Under the pieces are notes generated by a model. It was given only the letters and a program-made list of their open reading frames with translations. It did not search any database and was not told where the DNA came from. The translations under genes were made by a program, and so were the position numbers. 64,000 bases of DNA from Sinomonas sp. R1AF57 (lineage in GTDB: Bacteria; Actinomycetota; Actinomycetes; Actinomycetales; Micrococcaceae): positions 1,770,817-1,834,816 of the forward strand of contig NZ_CP022463.1 of assembly GCF_002224485.1 (NCBI RefSeq), in the 5' to 3' direction. This document shows positions 46,938 through 55,427 of the stretch, piece by piece; position 1 is the stretch's first letter; each line of letters starts with the position of its first letter.

Positions 46938-49601
46938 ATGTGCGGAATCGCCGGATACTTCGGCGCCGGGCTCGACGAATCGCTCCTGAAGGAGATGAAC
47001 TCCTGCATCCTGCACCGGGGGCCCGACGGCGAGGGGTACTTCGCCGACGGGAAGGTCGGCCTGGCGCACCGCCGGCTCGCCATCGTCGACATCGCCCACG
47101 GCCAGGAGCCGATGGTCAGCGCGGACGAGGAGACGGTTCTCGTCTACAACGGCGAGGTCTACAACTACCGGGAGCTGCGGGGCGAGCTCGAGGCGCTCGG
47201 CCGCACCTTCCGCACCGCCTCCGACACGGAAGTCGTGCTCCAGGCTTATGAGCAGTGGGGCACGGAAGCGTTCGACCGCTTCAACGGCATGTTCGGCCTC
47301 GCCATCTTCGACCGACGCCGCAACCAGCTCGTCCTGGCGCGCGACCACTTCGGCATCAAGCCCCTCTACTGGGCCAACGCCGGCACCGAGTCCGAGCCGC
47401 AGCTGCTCTTCGCCTCCGAGATCCGCCCCATCCTCGCCACGGACCTCATCGAGGCCAAGCCCAATGAGCGGATCCTCTACCGGTACCTCCAGTACCGGAT
47501 CCACGACGACACCGCGGAGACCTTCTTCGAGGGGGTCAACAAGCTCCTGCCCGGCGAGATGATGACGGTCGACCTCGGCACCGGACGCTTTCGCATCTCC
47601 TCGTACACACGGCTCCGCGAGGAGCTCGAGGAGCTCGCCAAGGTCGGCACGCCGTACACGCCCGAGGTCGTCGACGAGTACCGCCGCCGGTTCACGGAGG
47701 CGATCCGCATCCGCCTCAACTCGGAGGTCCCCGTGGGCAGCGCCCTCTCGGGGGGCCTGGACTCGTCCGCCGTCGTGGTGACGATCAACCGCCTCATGCA
47801 GGAGAACGCCGAGGGTCTCGAGGCCGTCGGCGCGAAGCAGAACACCTTCAGCGCGGTCTTCCCGAACGCGATCAACGACGAGGAGAAGTACGCCGACGCG
47901 GCCATCAACGTCTGCAGCGGCAACATCGCGGCTCACAAGATCAAGCCGACCCCCGAAGGATTCGACGCCGACCTCGTCGACTTTGTGCGCACCATGGAGG
48001 AGCCGATCATCTCCTCGGGCCCCTACGCGCAGTACTGCGTGATGAAGGAGGCCAGCAAGCATGTGACCGTGCTCCTCGATGGCCAGGGCGCCGACGAGAT
48101 GATGGCCGGCTACATCCCCTACTACTTCGCCTACCTGCGCCAGCTCAAGGCCAAGGGCGACTACGCCACGCTCGCCAAGGAGACGGCGTCGAGCCTCGAC
48201 ATCTTCTACCGGCTCGGCCGGTTCCGCCTCCAGGGCAAAGTCAGCGGCAAGAAGACCGTCAGCATGGGCTCGCTCCTGAAGAAGGCATGGACCAAGCAGT
48301 TCGCGGGCGAGACCTTCGGGAACATCCCGGCGAACCTCAAGCTCCGCCTCATCGACGACCTCTTCGCCAAGTCCCTGCCCTCGCTCCTGCGCTACGAGGA
48401 CAAGAACACGATGCGCTTCTCGCTCGAGGGCCGCGTGCCGTTCCTCGACAAGGAGGTCGTGAAGTACCTCTTCTCGCTCTCGGACGAGGCGATCATCAAG
48501 GAAGGCTGGAACAAGCGGGTCCTGCGCGACGCCACCCGCGGGCTGCTCCCCGAGCTCATCAGCAACCGGCGCAACAAGATCGGCTTCACCACCCCCGAGG
48601 CGGAGTGGTTCACGCTCATGAAGGAGCGCCTCTACAAGATCTTCATGTCCAACTCGTTCTACTCGCGCCCTTACTGGGACCGCGAGCAGGTCCTGACGGC
48701 CTTCGAGGAGTACCTCGACGGCAAGAACGACGCGGACACGATGATCTTCTGGCGCCTGCTGAACGTCGAGCTCTGGCTGCGCGAGTTCATCGACAAGGAC
48801 GAGGCCCCCGCGGACGTCAAGGCCAACAAGAGCGACTACGAGGCAAACCCGGGCAAGGAGCTCGACATCGCCTCGAACGGCTCCGTGTTCCGGCGCTACC
48901 CGCTGCAGACCGACGTCTTCGCGAAGGACACCGATCTCGCCGCCGGCGTCACCTCCTACGTCAAGCGCTTCTTCGACGGGCTGCCGGACGCGCCCGCCGA
49001 GGCGCGGACCGCCGTCGAGGGCAAGAAGTGGTACCTCCTCGTGAGCGAGAAGATCGTCGCGATCACCCAGGGCCGCTCGTTCCCCGTCTGGGAGATCAAG
49101 GTGACTCCTGCGGCGCGCGTGCTCTCCAAATTCGTGACGCGCACCCCGGCCGGGATCGGCCTCGGCAGCCCGTGGTCGATGCAGATCGCGATCAACGAGG
49201 TCGGCCTGCCGCTCATCGCGAAGGCCGCCGCCGCCTCGGTCGTCGGGAAGCTGCAGGGCAAGAGCGGCGTCTTCTACGACGTGGTGGGCCACAACATCAA
49301 CGCGATCGACGGCGCGACCCCGTACAGCCTCGGCGCGGCCAGCAACTCGGTGAAGCTCGCACCCAAGGACCCCGACGGCGTCGCCCGCGCCCTCAGCGCG
49401 GCGGTGAGGGCGGCGCTCCCGGCCGAGGCGGCGGCGTCGTTCGGCGGCAGCGCGGTCATGGACGCGAACGACCTCGGCGTCGTCGTCATGGGCCACGACA
49501 CCGATCTGCCGAAGGAGACCATCGCCGGGATGTTCAAGGACAACCCCCAGGGGCAGGGCTCCCAGGCCACGCCGATGTCCCTCGTCTTCGCGCAGGACTG
49601 A
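46938..49601 (+). CDS. Asparagine synthetase (glutamine-hydrolysing) fused to a CofE-like gamma-glutamyl ligase domain
   Basis: An 887-residue fusion. Residues 1-210 are a class II glutaminase with Cys2 (MCGIAGYFG), RGPDGEG and YNGEVYNYREL. Residues 240-617 are the AsnB synthetase domain with the ATP loop SGGLDSS at 271-277, LLDGQGADE and RVPFLDKEVV. From about 650 to the end is a second domain resembling the F420-0:L-glutamate ligase family: WYLLVSEKIVAITQGR, a GVFYDVVGHNINAIDG stretch, SNSVKLAPKDPDGVARAL, MDANDLGVVVMG and KDNPQGQGSQATP. Known AsnB enzymes are about 550-640 residues and lack this part. The ATG follows GAGGA. It could make asparagine or amidate another carboxylate; the extra domain suggests peptide-like ligation to Glu or Asp. 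Domain identity is from recognition, not a search. Confidence 0.88.
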   Translation: MCGIAGYFGAGLDESLLKEMNSCILHRGPDGEGYFADGKVGLAHRRLAIVDIAHGQEPMVSADEETVLVYNGEVYNYRELRGELEALGRTFRTASDTEVVLQAYEQWGTEAFDRFNGMFGLAIFDRRRNQLVLARDHFGIKPLYWANAGTESEPQLLFASEIRPILATDLIEAKPNERILYRYLQYRIHDDTAETFFEGVNKLLPGEMMTVDLGTGRFRISSYTRLREELEELAKVGTPYTPEVVDEYRRRFTEAIRIRLNSEVPVGSALSGGLDSSAVVVTINRLMQENAEGLEAVGAKQNTFSAVFPNAINDEEKYADAAINVCSGNIAAHKIKPTPEGFDADLVDFVRTMEEPIISSGPYAQYCVMKEASKHVTVLLDGQGADEMMAGYIPYYFAYLRQLKAKGDYATLAKETASSLDIFYRLGRFRLQGKVSGKKTVSMGSLLKKAWTKQFAGETFGNIPANLKLRLIDDLFAKSLPSLLRYEDKNTMRFSLEGRVPFLDKEVVKYLFSLSDEAIIKEGWNKRVLRDATRGLLPELISNRRNKIGFTTPEAEWFTLMKERLYKIFMSNSFYSRPYWDREQVLTAFEEYLDGKNDADTMIFWRLLNVELWLREFIDKDEAPADVKANKSDYEANPGKELDIASNGSVFRRYPLQTDVFAKDTDLAAGVTSYVKRFFDGLPDAPAEARTAVEGKKWYLLVSEKIVAITQGRSFPVWEIKVTPAARVLSKFVTRTPAGIGLGSPWSMQIAINEVGLPLIAKAAAASVVGKLQGKSGVFYDVVGHNINAIDGATPYSLGAASNSVKLAPKDPDGVARALSAAVRAALPAEAAASFGGSAVMDANDLGVVVMGHDTDLPKETIAGMFKDNPQGQGSQATPMSLVFAQD

Positions 49602-49608
49602 ACGCACC

Positions 49609-51621
49609 TTGGTTAACCCGCTCCGCTCGCCCAGCCCGCTGCCCTACGGGCTCCCGCCGTTCGCCGTCCTCCGCGAGGAGGACTACGCGGAGGCCGTCCG
49701 GGCCGGCCTCGCCGAGCATCTGGCCGAGATCGAGGCGATCACCGGCTCGGACGAGGCGGCGGACTTCGAGAACACCGCTGTGGCGATGGAGCGTGCGGGA
49801 ACCCTGCTCAACCGGGCGGTCTCGGCGTTCATGACCCTTGTGTCCTCCCACGGCACCGAGGGCATCCGCGCTCTCGAGACGGAGCTCATGCCCGAGCTCA
49901 CGGCGCACGAGGACGCGGTGTACCTCAACCGGGCGCTCCACGAGCGTTTCGCGGCCATCCCCACGGAGGGCCTCGACGAGGAGTCCGCGCGCCTCGTGTC
50001 CGAATGGCTCGCCGCGTTCCGGCGTGCGGGCATCGCGCTCGACGACGCCGGGCAGGCCCGCCTCCGCGCGATCAACGCCGAGCTCTCGCGGCTCGGCACG
50101 GAGTATGGCCAGCGGGTGGCCAGGGGCATCAACGACGCCGCCGTCCTGGTGGTGGACGAGTCTGAACTCGCCGGCATGCCCGAGGACGACAGGGCCTCCG
50201 CCGCTGAGGCGGCCCGAGCAGCCGGGCACGAGTCCGGCTGGCTCCTGACCCTCATCCAGCCCACGGGCCAGCCGCATCTCGCGGTCCTCGAGGACCGCGG
50301 GCTCAGGCGCCGCATCTTCGAGGCGTCTGTGGCGCGCGGGAGCTCTGGCGGCGCGACGGACGTCCTCGGGCTCGTCACGGACATGGCCCGCCTGCGCGCC
50401 GAGAAGGCGGCCCTGCTGGGCTTCGCGGACTTCGCGGAGCTTGCAGTGGACGATCAGACCGCGCCCTCCATCGCCGCGGTCAGGGACATGCTTGCCCAGC
50501 TCGCGCCGGCCGCGGTGCGGAACGCTGCGGCGGAGGCCGAGGTCCTCGCCCGGGCGGCCGGCCATGAGCTCGCGCCCTGGGACTGGGAGTTCTACTCGGC
50601 GAAGGTGCGCCGCGAGAAGTTCGCGGTGGACGAGCAGGCGCTGCGGCCCTACCTCGAGCTCGACCGGGTCCTCGAGGATGGCGCCTTCTACGCCGCGGGC
50701 CAGCTGTTCGGCCTGACGTTCCGCGAACGCGACGACCTCGTCGGCTACCACGAGGACGTGAGGGTCTGGGAGGTGCTCGACACCGACGGGACTGGGCTGG
50801 GCCTCTTCCTCGGGGACTACTTCGCCCGTCCCACCAAGCGCGGCGGCGCGTGGATGAACTCGCTCGTCGAGCAGTCCCGCCTCCTCGGCCTCCGCCCCGT
50901 GGTGGTCAACAACCTCAACGTCCCCAAGCCCGCTCCGGGCGAGCCGGCCCTCCTGACGCTCGACGAGCTGCGCACCGTGTTCCATGAGTTCGGGCATGCC
51001 CTGCATGGGCTGCTGTCCGACGTCGCGTACCCGCGGTTCTCGGGGACGAACGTTCCCCGCGACTTCGTCGAGTATCCCTCGCAGGTGAACGAGATGTGGA
51101 TGTTCGCGCCCGAGGTGGTGCGGAACTACGCGCGGCACCATGCCACGGGAGAGCTGCTGGGCGCCGCAGTGCTCGAGCGCCTCGATGCCGCCCGCCTCTG
51201 GGGCGAGGGATTCGCCACGACCGAATACCTCGGAGCCGCGCTGCTCGACCTCGCGTGGCACAGCCTGCGCGCTGGCGACGAGCCCGGCGATCCCGCGGCG
51301 TTCGAGGCGAAGGCGCTCGCCGATGCGGGCGTCGCGGTGCCTCTCGTGCCGCCCCGGTACCGCACCGGCTACTTCCAGCACATCTTCGCCGGCGGGTGGT
51401 ACGCCGCCGGCTACTGGTCGTACATCTGGAGCGAGGTGCTCGACGCGGACACGGTCGAGTGGTTCAGGCAGAACGGCGGACTCACGCGCGCCAACGGCGA
51501 CGCGTTCCGCCGCGAGCTGCTCTCCCGCGGCAACTCCCGCGACCCCCTGGCATCCTTCCGTGCTCTCCGCGGCCGGGACGCCGACATCGGCCCGCTCCTC
51601 GCCCGGCGCGGCCTCGCCTGA
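49609..51621 (+). CDS. M3-family zinc metallopeptidase (oligopeptidase A / peptidyl-dipeptidase Dcp type)
   Basis: A 670-residue cytoplasmic oligopeptidase. The zinc motif HEFGHALH is near residue 458, followed by GTNVPRDFVEYPSQVNEMW with the third ligand, and the C-terminal substrate-binding YRTGYFQHIFAGGWYAAGYW. No signal peptide is present. The start is a TTG 7 nt after the stop of the AsnB fusion and lacks a good ribosome-binding site, so translation probably depends on coupling to that gene. It may degrade short peptides, perhaps including products of its neighbour, which is inference. Confidence 0.93.
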   Translation: MVNPLRSPSPLPYGLPPFAVLREEDYAEAVRAGLAEHLAEIEAITGSDEAADFENTAVAMERAGTLLNRAVSAFMTLVSSHGTEGIRALETELMPELTAHEDAVYLNRALHERFAAIPTEGLDEESARLVSEWLAAFRRAGIALDDAGQARLRAINAELSRLGTEYGQRVARGINDAAVLVVDESELAGMPEDDRASAAEAARAAGHESGWLLTLIQPTGQPHLAVLEDRGLRRRIFEASVARGSSGGATDVLGLVTDMARLRAEKAALLGFADFAELAVDDQTAPSIAAVRDMLAQLAPAAVRNAAAEAEVLARAAGHELAPWDWEFYSAKVRREKFAVDEQALRPYLELDRVLEDGAFYAAGQLFGLTFRERDDLVGYHEDVRVWEVLDTDGTGLGLFLGDYFARPTKRGGAWMNSLVEQSRLLGLRPVVVNNLNVPKPAPGEPALLTLDELRTVFHEFGHALHGLLSDVAYPRFSGTNVPRDFVEYPSQVNEMWMFAPEVVRNYARHHATGELLGAAVLERLDAARLWGEGFATTEYLGAALLDLAWHSLRAGDEPGDPAAFEAKALADAGVAVPLVPPRYRTGYFQHIFAGGWYAAGYWSYIWSEVLDADTVEWFRQNGGLTRANGDAFRRELLSRGNSRDPLASFRALRGRDADIGPLLARRGLA

Positions 51622-51709
51622 ACCGGGCACCGGGCGGAACACGGCCCTTCGCCCCTGCCCGCGCACGCGCACCTGCGCGACAGTGGAGGGGACACGCGAG
51701 GAGGACCAG

Positions 51710-53005
51710 ATGCACGTGTTCAAGGACAGGTCCGAGGCCGGCCGTGAACTTGCCCGCGCGCTCACACGCTTCCGCGGGCCGGGGACAGTCGTCCTCGGGC
51801 TCCCCCGCGGCGGCGTCCCGGTGGCCTTCGAGGTCGCTGTGGCCCTAGACGCCCCTCTGGACGTGATCGTGGTCCGCAAGCTCGGCGTACCTTTCCAGCC
51901 TGAGCTCGCGATGGGGGCGGTCGGCGAGAACGGCGTCCGTGTCCTCGACGACCGGGTACGCTCGCTGTCCGGGGTGACCGAGCGCGAACTCGCGCTGGTG
52001 GAGGCGCGGGAACGCGAAGTCCTCGAGAAGCGCGTCGCCCAGATCCGGGCCGTCCGCCCGCCCGAGGACCTCCACGGGAAGACAGCCGTCATCGTCGACG
52101 ACGGCATCGCCACCGGCTCGACCGCCCGGGTCGCCTGCCGGGTCGCCCGCGCGCTCGGCGCCGAGCACGTCATCCTCGCCGTGCCGGTGGGCCCGAAGGA
52201 CACCGTCGGGGACCTCCCGGAGGCCGACGACGTGGTCTGCCTGACGACTCCGTCTCCGTTCCGGGCGGTGGGGCGCTTCTACAACGACTTCTCCGCGACG
52301 GAGGACGACGAGGTCCTCCACCTCCTCGATGCGGCCGCGCGGCGCCCGGCCGCGGTGTCCCCGCAGAAGGATTCCGCACCGGTGCACGAGGACGTGCTCA
52401 TCCCGCTCGACGGGGTCACCGTCCAGGGCAGCCTCCACCTCCCGGCCACCGGCGGCGTCGTCGTGTTCGCCCATGGAAGCGGCAGCAGCCGGCACAGCCC
52501 GCGGAACCGGGCCGTGGCCCGCGTCCTCCAGAACGCCGGACTCGGCACCCTCCTGCTCGACCTCCTGTCCCCGGACGAGGAGCTGGAGCGCCGGGCTGTC
52601 TTCGACATCGGGCTCCTGGCCTCCCGCCTCACGGCAGCGACCGACTGGCTGCGCTCGGAGCGCGCCGGGTCCAGGACCGTCGGGTATTTCGGGGCCAGCA
52701 CCGGCGCGGCAGCCGCCCTGTGGGCAGCGGCGGAGCCGGACTCCGGCATCTCGGCCGTGGTCTCGCGCGGCGGCCGCCCGGACCTCGCGATCGGGCGCCT
52801 CGGCGATGTGCAGGCGCCCACGCTCCTGATCGTCGGCGGGGCGGACCACCAGGTCCTCGAGCTCAACCGCGAGGCGGCCCGGCACCTCAGGTGCCCGCAC
52901 CGGCTCGAGGTCGTCCCGCGCGCTACCCACCTCTTCGAGGAGCCTGGCACGCTCGACGCCGTGGCGCGCCTCGCCCGGGACTGGTTCGCCGAGCACCTGG
53001 CCTGA
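51710..53005 (+). CDS. Phosphoribosyltransferase / alpha-beta hydrolase fusion
   Basis: A 431-residue two-domain protein. Residues 1-215 are a type I phosphoribosyltransferase-like domain (VVLGLPRGGVPVAFEVA, PRPP loop AVIVDDGIATGSTARVA). From about 225 to the end is a dienelactone-hydrolase-like domain with the nucleophile elbow YFGASTGAAAALWA, an acid-containing VGGADHQVLELN and a catalytic histidine in PRATHLFEEPG. The same fusion is seen in mycobacteria (Rv0571c). Its substrate is unknown. The ATG at 51710 has GAGGAGGA 5 nt upstream. It ends in a bidirectional terminator facing pdxS. Confidence 0.9.
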   Translation: MHVFKDRSEAGRELARALTRFRGPGTVVLGLPRGGVPVAFEVAVALDAPLDVIVVRKLGVPFQPELAMGAVGENGVRVLDDRVRSLSGVTERELALVEAREREVLEKRVAQIRAVRPPEDLHGKTAVIVDDGIATGSTARVACRVARALGAEHVILAVPVGPKDTVGDLPEADDVVCLTTPSPFRAVGRFYNDFSATEDDEVLHLLDAAARRPAAVSPQKDSAPVHEDVLIPLDGVTVQGSLHLPATGGVVVFAHGSGSSRHSPRNRAVARVLQNAGLGTLLLDLLSPDEELERRAVFDIGLLASRLTAATDWLRSERAGSRTVGYFGASTGAAAALWAAAEPDSGISAVVSRGGRPDLAIGRLGDVQAPTLLIVGGADHQVLELNREAARHLRCPHRLEVVPRATHLFEEPGTLDAVARLARDWFAEHLA

Positions 53006-53030
53006 CGGTGTGCGGCCGGTGGCAACGCAA

Positions 53031-53064
53031 TGCGGGGTCCCTGGCGTCTGCCAGGGACCCCGCA
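53031..53064. terminator. Bidirectional terminator between the hydrolase fusion and pdxS
   Basis: Perfect 15-bp arms (TGCGGGGTCCCTGGC and complement) around the loop GTCT, between two convergent genes. Confidence 0.85.
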
Positions 53065-53134
53065 ATCGAGCACCCGAGACCTCTACCGAGAGAGGCCAGA
53101 GCCTCAAGGCTGCCGTTTGGGCGTTGAGCGCCTG

Positions 53135-54043
53135 CTACCAGCCGCGCTCGGCGAGGCGGTGAGGTGCCGGGATGTCGTCGACGTTGATGCCCACCATGGC
53201 CTCGCCCAGGCCGCGGGAGACCTTGGCGATCATGTCCGGGTCGTCGAAGAAGGTCGTGGCCTTCACGACGGCGGCCGCGCGCTGGGCCGGGTTGCCGGAC
53301 TTGAAGATGCCGGACCCGACGAACACGCCGTCGGCGCCGAGCTGCATCATCATCGCCGCGTCCGCCGGGGTCGCGATGCCGCCGGCGGTGAAGAGCACCA
53401 CCGGGAGCTTGCCGGTCTCGGCGATCTCGCGCACGAGCTCGTACGGGGCCTGCAGCTCCTTCGCCGCGACGTAGAGCTCGTCCTCGGGCATCGAGGACAG
53501 GCGCTTGATCTCGGCCCGGATCTTGCGCATGTGGGTGGTCGCGTTCGAGACGTCGCCGGTGCCGGCCTCGCCCTTGGAACGGATCATTGCCGCGCCCTCG
53601 TTGATGCGGCGCAGCGCCTCGCCGAGGTTGGTCGCACCGCACACGAACGGGACGGTGAAGGCCCACTTGTCGATGTGGTTCTCGTAGTCGGCCGGGGTGA
53701 GGACCTCGGACTCGTCGATGTAGTCGACCCCGAGGGACTGCAGGACCTGGGCCTCGACGAAGTGGCCGATGCGGGCCTTGGCCATGACCGGGATGGAGAC
53801 CGCGTTGACGATCGAGTCGATCATGTCCGGGTCCGACATGCGGGACACGCCGCCCTGGGCGCGGATGTCAGCAGGGACGCGCTCGAGCGCCATGACCGCC
53901 ACGGCCCCGGCGTCCTCGGCGATCTTCGCCTGCTCGACGTTGACGACGTCCATGATGACGCCGCCCTTGAGCATCTCGGCCATGCCACGCTTGACCCGGC
54001 TGCTGCCGGTCGTGGGTGCCGAGGCGTTTGCTTCAGTAGACAC
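53135..54043 (-). CDS. pdxS: Pyridoxal 5'-phosphate synthase subunit PdxS
   Basis: TIM-barrel synthase making PLP from ribose 5-phosphate, glyceraldehyde 3-phosphate and ammonia from PdxT. In 302 residues: [19 protein letters not shown] with the catalytic Asp, [13 protein letters not shown] with the Schiff-base lysine, and [13 protein letters not shown]. The GTG at 54043 (VSTEANAS) is the sensible start; the open frame runs further upstream into pgsA. It lies 68 nt after pgsA, where TAGACT at 54099-54104 could be its own -10. Confidence 0.96.
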   Translation of the reverse strand: MSTEANASAPTTGSSRVKRGMAEMLKGGVIMDVVNVEQAKIAEDAGAVAVMALERVPADIRAQGGVSRMSDPDMIDSIVNAVSIPVMAKARIGHFVEAQVLQSLGVDYIDESEVLTPADYENHIDKWAFTVPFVCGATNLGEALRRINEGAAMIRSKGEAGTGDVSNATTHMRKIRAEIKRLSSMPEDELYVAAKELQAPYELVREIAETGKLPVVLFTAGGIATPADAAMMMQLGADGVFVGSGIFKSGNPAQRAAAVVKATTFFDDPDMIAKVSRGLGEAMVGINVDDIPAPHRLAERGW

Positions 54044-54111
54044 GTACTCGTCTTTCTTGTCGCGCGAAAAAGCTTGGATACGTCTGGTGGGACACCCCAG
54101 TCTATCGCCCG

Positions 54112-54732
54112 TCAGGCGGGCGCGTCCCCAGTGGCGGCCTGAACCCGGACGGTCGCGATCCGCTGCCCCACGGTGACCGCGCTGGCGACGGCGAGGACCC
54201 CCAGGGCCCAGGCCAGGACCACGGTCGGCAGCCCCAGCCCGCACAGTCCCGTGACGACCAGCGTGAGGACGAGGCGCTCGGCCCGCTCGGCGATGCCCAC
54301 GTTCGCGTCGAAGCCGAGGGACTCCGCCTTCGCACGGGCGTAGGAGACGAGGTTCCCGAGGGCAAGGCACACGACGGCGAGGACGCCGACGGCGGGGCTC
54401 CCGCCCGCTCCGAAGAACCAGAACGCGATTCCTGCGAAGACGGCACCGTCCTGGACGCGGTCCAGGGTCGAGTCGAGGAAGCTCCCCCACCGGCCGGTGC
54501 GGCGCGTCAGCCTGGCCATGATGCCGTCGAGGACATCCGAGAAGATGAACACCGTGATCGCGATCGTGCCCCAGAAGAGCTCGCCGAGCGGATAGAGCAC
54601 GAGGGCCGAGGCCGTCACCCCGAGCGTGCCCACGGCGGTCACGGCGTCCGGGGACACGCCCAGGCGCAGGAGGAATGCCGCGAGCGGCGTGAAGAGCCGT
54701 GTGAAGAGCGCCCGCGCGTGCCTATTGAGCAC
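54112..54732 (-). CDS. CDP-alcohol phosphatidyltransferase, probable phosphatidylinositol-phosphate synthase
   Basis: A 206-residue membrane protein with about six helices and the CDP-alcohol phosphatidyltransferase signature DVLDGIMAR ... [12 protein letters not shown] (DGxxAR-x8-GxxxDxxxD). The gene order thrS-HIT-this gene matches the mycobacterial pgsA1 locus, whose product joins inositol 1-phosphate to CDP-diacylglycerol. Phosphatidylglycerol-phosphate synthase is the alternative. The mannosyltransferase and acyltransferase that follow pgsA1 in mycobacteria are absent here. The GTG start overlaps the HIT gene by 11 nt. Confidence 0.88.
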   Translation of the reverse strand: MLNRHARALFTRLFTPLAAFLLRLGVSPDAVTAVGTLGVTASALVLYPLGELFWGTIAITVFIFSDVLDGIMARLTRRTGRWGSFLDSTLDRVQDGAVFAGIAFWFFGAGGSPAVGVLAVVCLALGNLVSYARAKAESLGFDANVGIAERAERLVLTLVVTGLCGLGLPTVVLAWALGVLAVASAVTVGQRIATVRVQAATGDAPA

Positions 54733-55426
54733 CCGTGTCCGTCCCCGGCCCGCGCCCGGCCAGCCGCTCGCCGTCGTCCTCCCCCGTCCCCGGCCCGCGC
54801 CCGGCCAGCCGCTCGCCGTCGTCCTCCCCCGTCCCCGCCACGGTGGGCCAGGCCTCCGCGATGACCTCCCGGGTCTCCCCGAGAGTCTGGGTGATCTGCT
54901 TGGTCTGGGCGATGATCGGCAGGAAGTTGCCGTCGCCTCCCCAGCGGGGCACGACGTGCTGGTGGAGGTGCGCGGCGATGCCCGCCCCGCCGGCGTCGCC
55001 CTGGTTGATGCCGAGGTTGAAGCCGTGCGGTCCGGCCACCTTGCGGATCACGCGCATCGCGGTCTGGGTGATCTCCGCCATCTCAGCCGTCTCCTCGGCG
55101 GTGATGTCGGTGTAGTCGGCCACGTGGCGGTACGGGCACACGAGGACATGGCCGGGGTTGTACGGGTACAGGTTCAGGATGGCGAAGCACGTGCGGCCGC
55201 GGTGGACGATGAGGGCCTCCTCGTCGGTCCGGCCGGGCGCAGCGCAGAACGGGCACTCCTTGTCCTTGTACTGGCCCTGGCCGCCCTTGATGTAGGCCAT
55301 GCGGTGCGGCGTCCACAGACGCCCGAAGGCGTCGGGCGTGCCCGGGAGCTCGAAGTCGTCGGTCACCTCGCTGTCCTGCGGCGCGGGGCCCGCAGGAGCG
55401 CTCTGCGCGCCGGTGGGGTCCGCCAT
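54722..55426 (-). CDS. HIT-domain nucleotide phosphorylase/hydrolase
   Basis: A 234-residue protein of the histidine-triad superfamily. The triad is AAHLHQHVVPRW. The N-terminal half resembles the diadenosine-tetraphosphate phosphorylase of mycobacteria (Rv2613c): PHRMAYIKGG, ECPFC, LNLYPYNPGHVLVCPYRH. The position between thrS and pgsA is conserved. Aminoacyl-tRNA synthetases make Ap4A as a by-product, so an Ap4A-removing enzyme beside thrS makes sense. The C-terminus carries two exact copies of GTGEDDGERLAGRGP. Confidence 0.93.
   Translation of the reverse strand: MADPTGAQSAPAGPAPQDSEVTDDFELPGTPDAFGRLWTPHRMAYIKGGQGQYKDKECPFCAAPGRTDEEALIVHRGRTCFAILNLYPYNPGHVLVCPYRHVADYTDITAEETAEMAEITQTAMRVIRKVAGPHGFNLGINQGDAGGAGIAAHLHQHVVPRWGGDGNFLPIIAQTKQITQTLGETREVIAEAWPTVAGTGEDDGERLAGRGPGTGEDDGERLAGRGPGTDTGAQ
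54741..54838. repeat. 45-bp tandem repeat at the HIT gene 3' end
   Basis: Two identical 45-bp units (54741-54785, 54786-54830) plus 8 bp of a third. The repeat is in frame and duplicates a 15-residue acidic/basic tail just before the stop and the pgsA overlap. Confidence 0.9.
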
Positions 55427-55427
55427 G

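Noticed and set aside
46938-49601. Reading the CofE-like domain as evidence of F420 biosynthesis
   Set aside because: No other F420 genes are in the window and the domain is fused to AsnB; membership of a ligase family does not establish F420 as substrate.
46824-49607. Long open frame (about 927 codons) antisense to the AsnB-CofE gene
   Set aside because: High GC at third codon positions keeps antisense frames open; the translation is low-complexity Arg/Asp/Val-rich without recognisable domains, while the plus strand encodes clear AsnB motifs.
49534-52203. Frame of about 889 codons antisense to the M3 peptidase
   Set aside because: Same GC-skew artefact; the sense frame has HEFGHALH and normal family length.
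54741-54838. Possible repeat-type regulatory element before pgsA
   Set aside because: The repeat is in frame inside the HIT coding sequence and explains a duplicated peptide tail.
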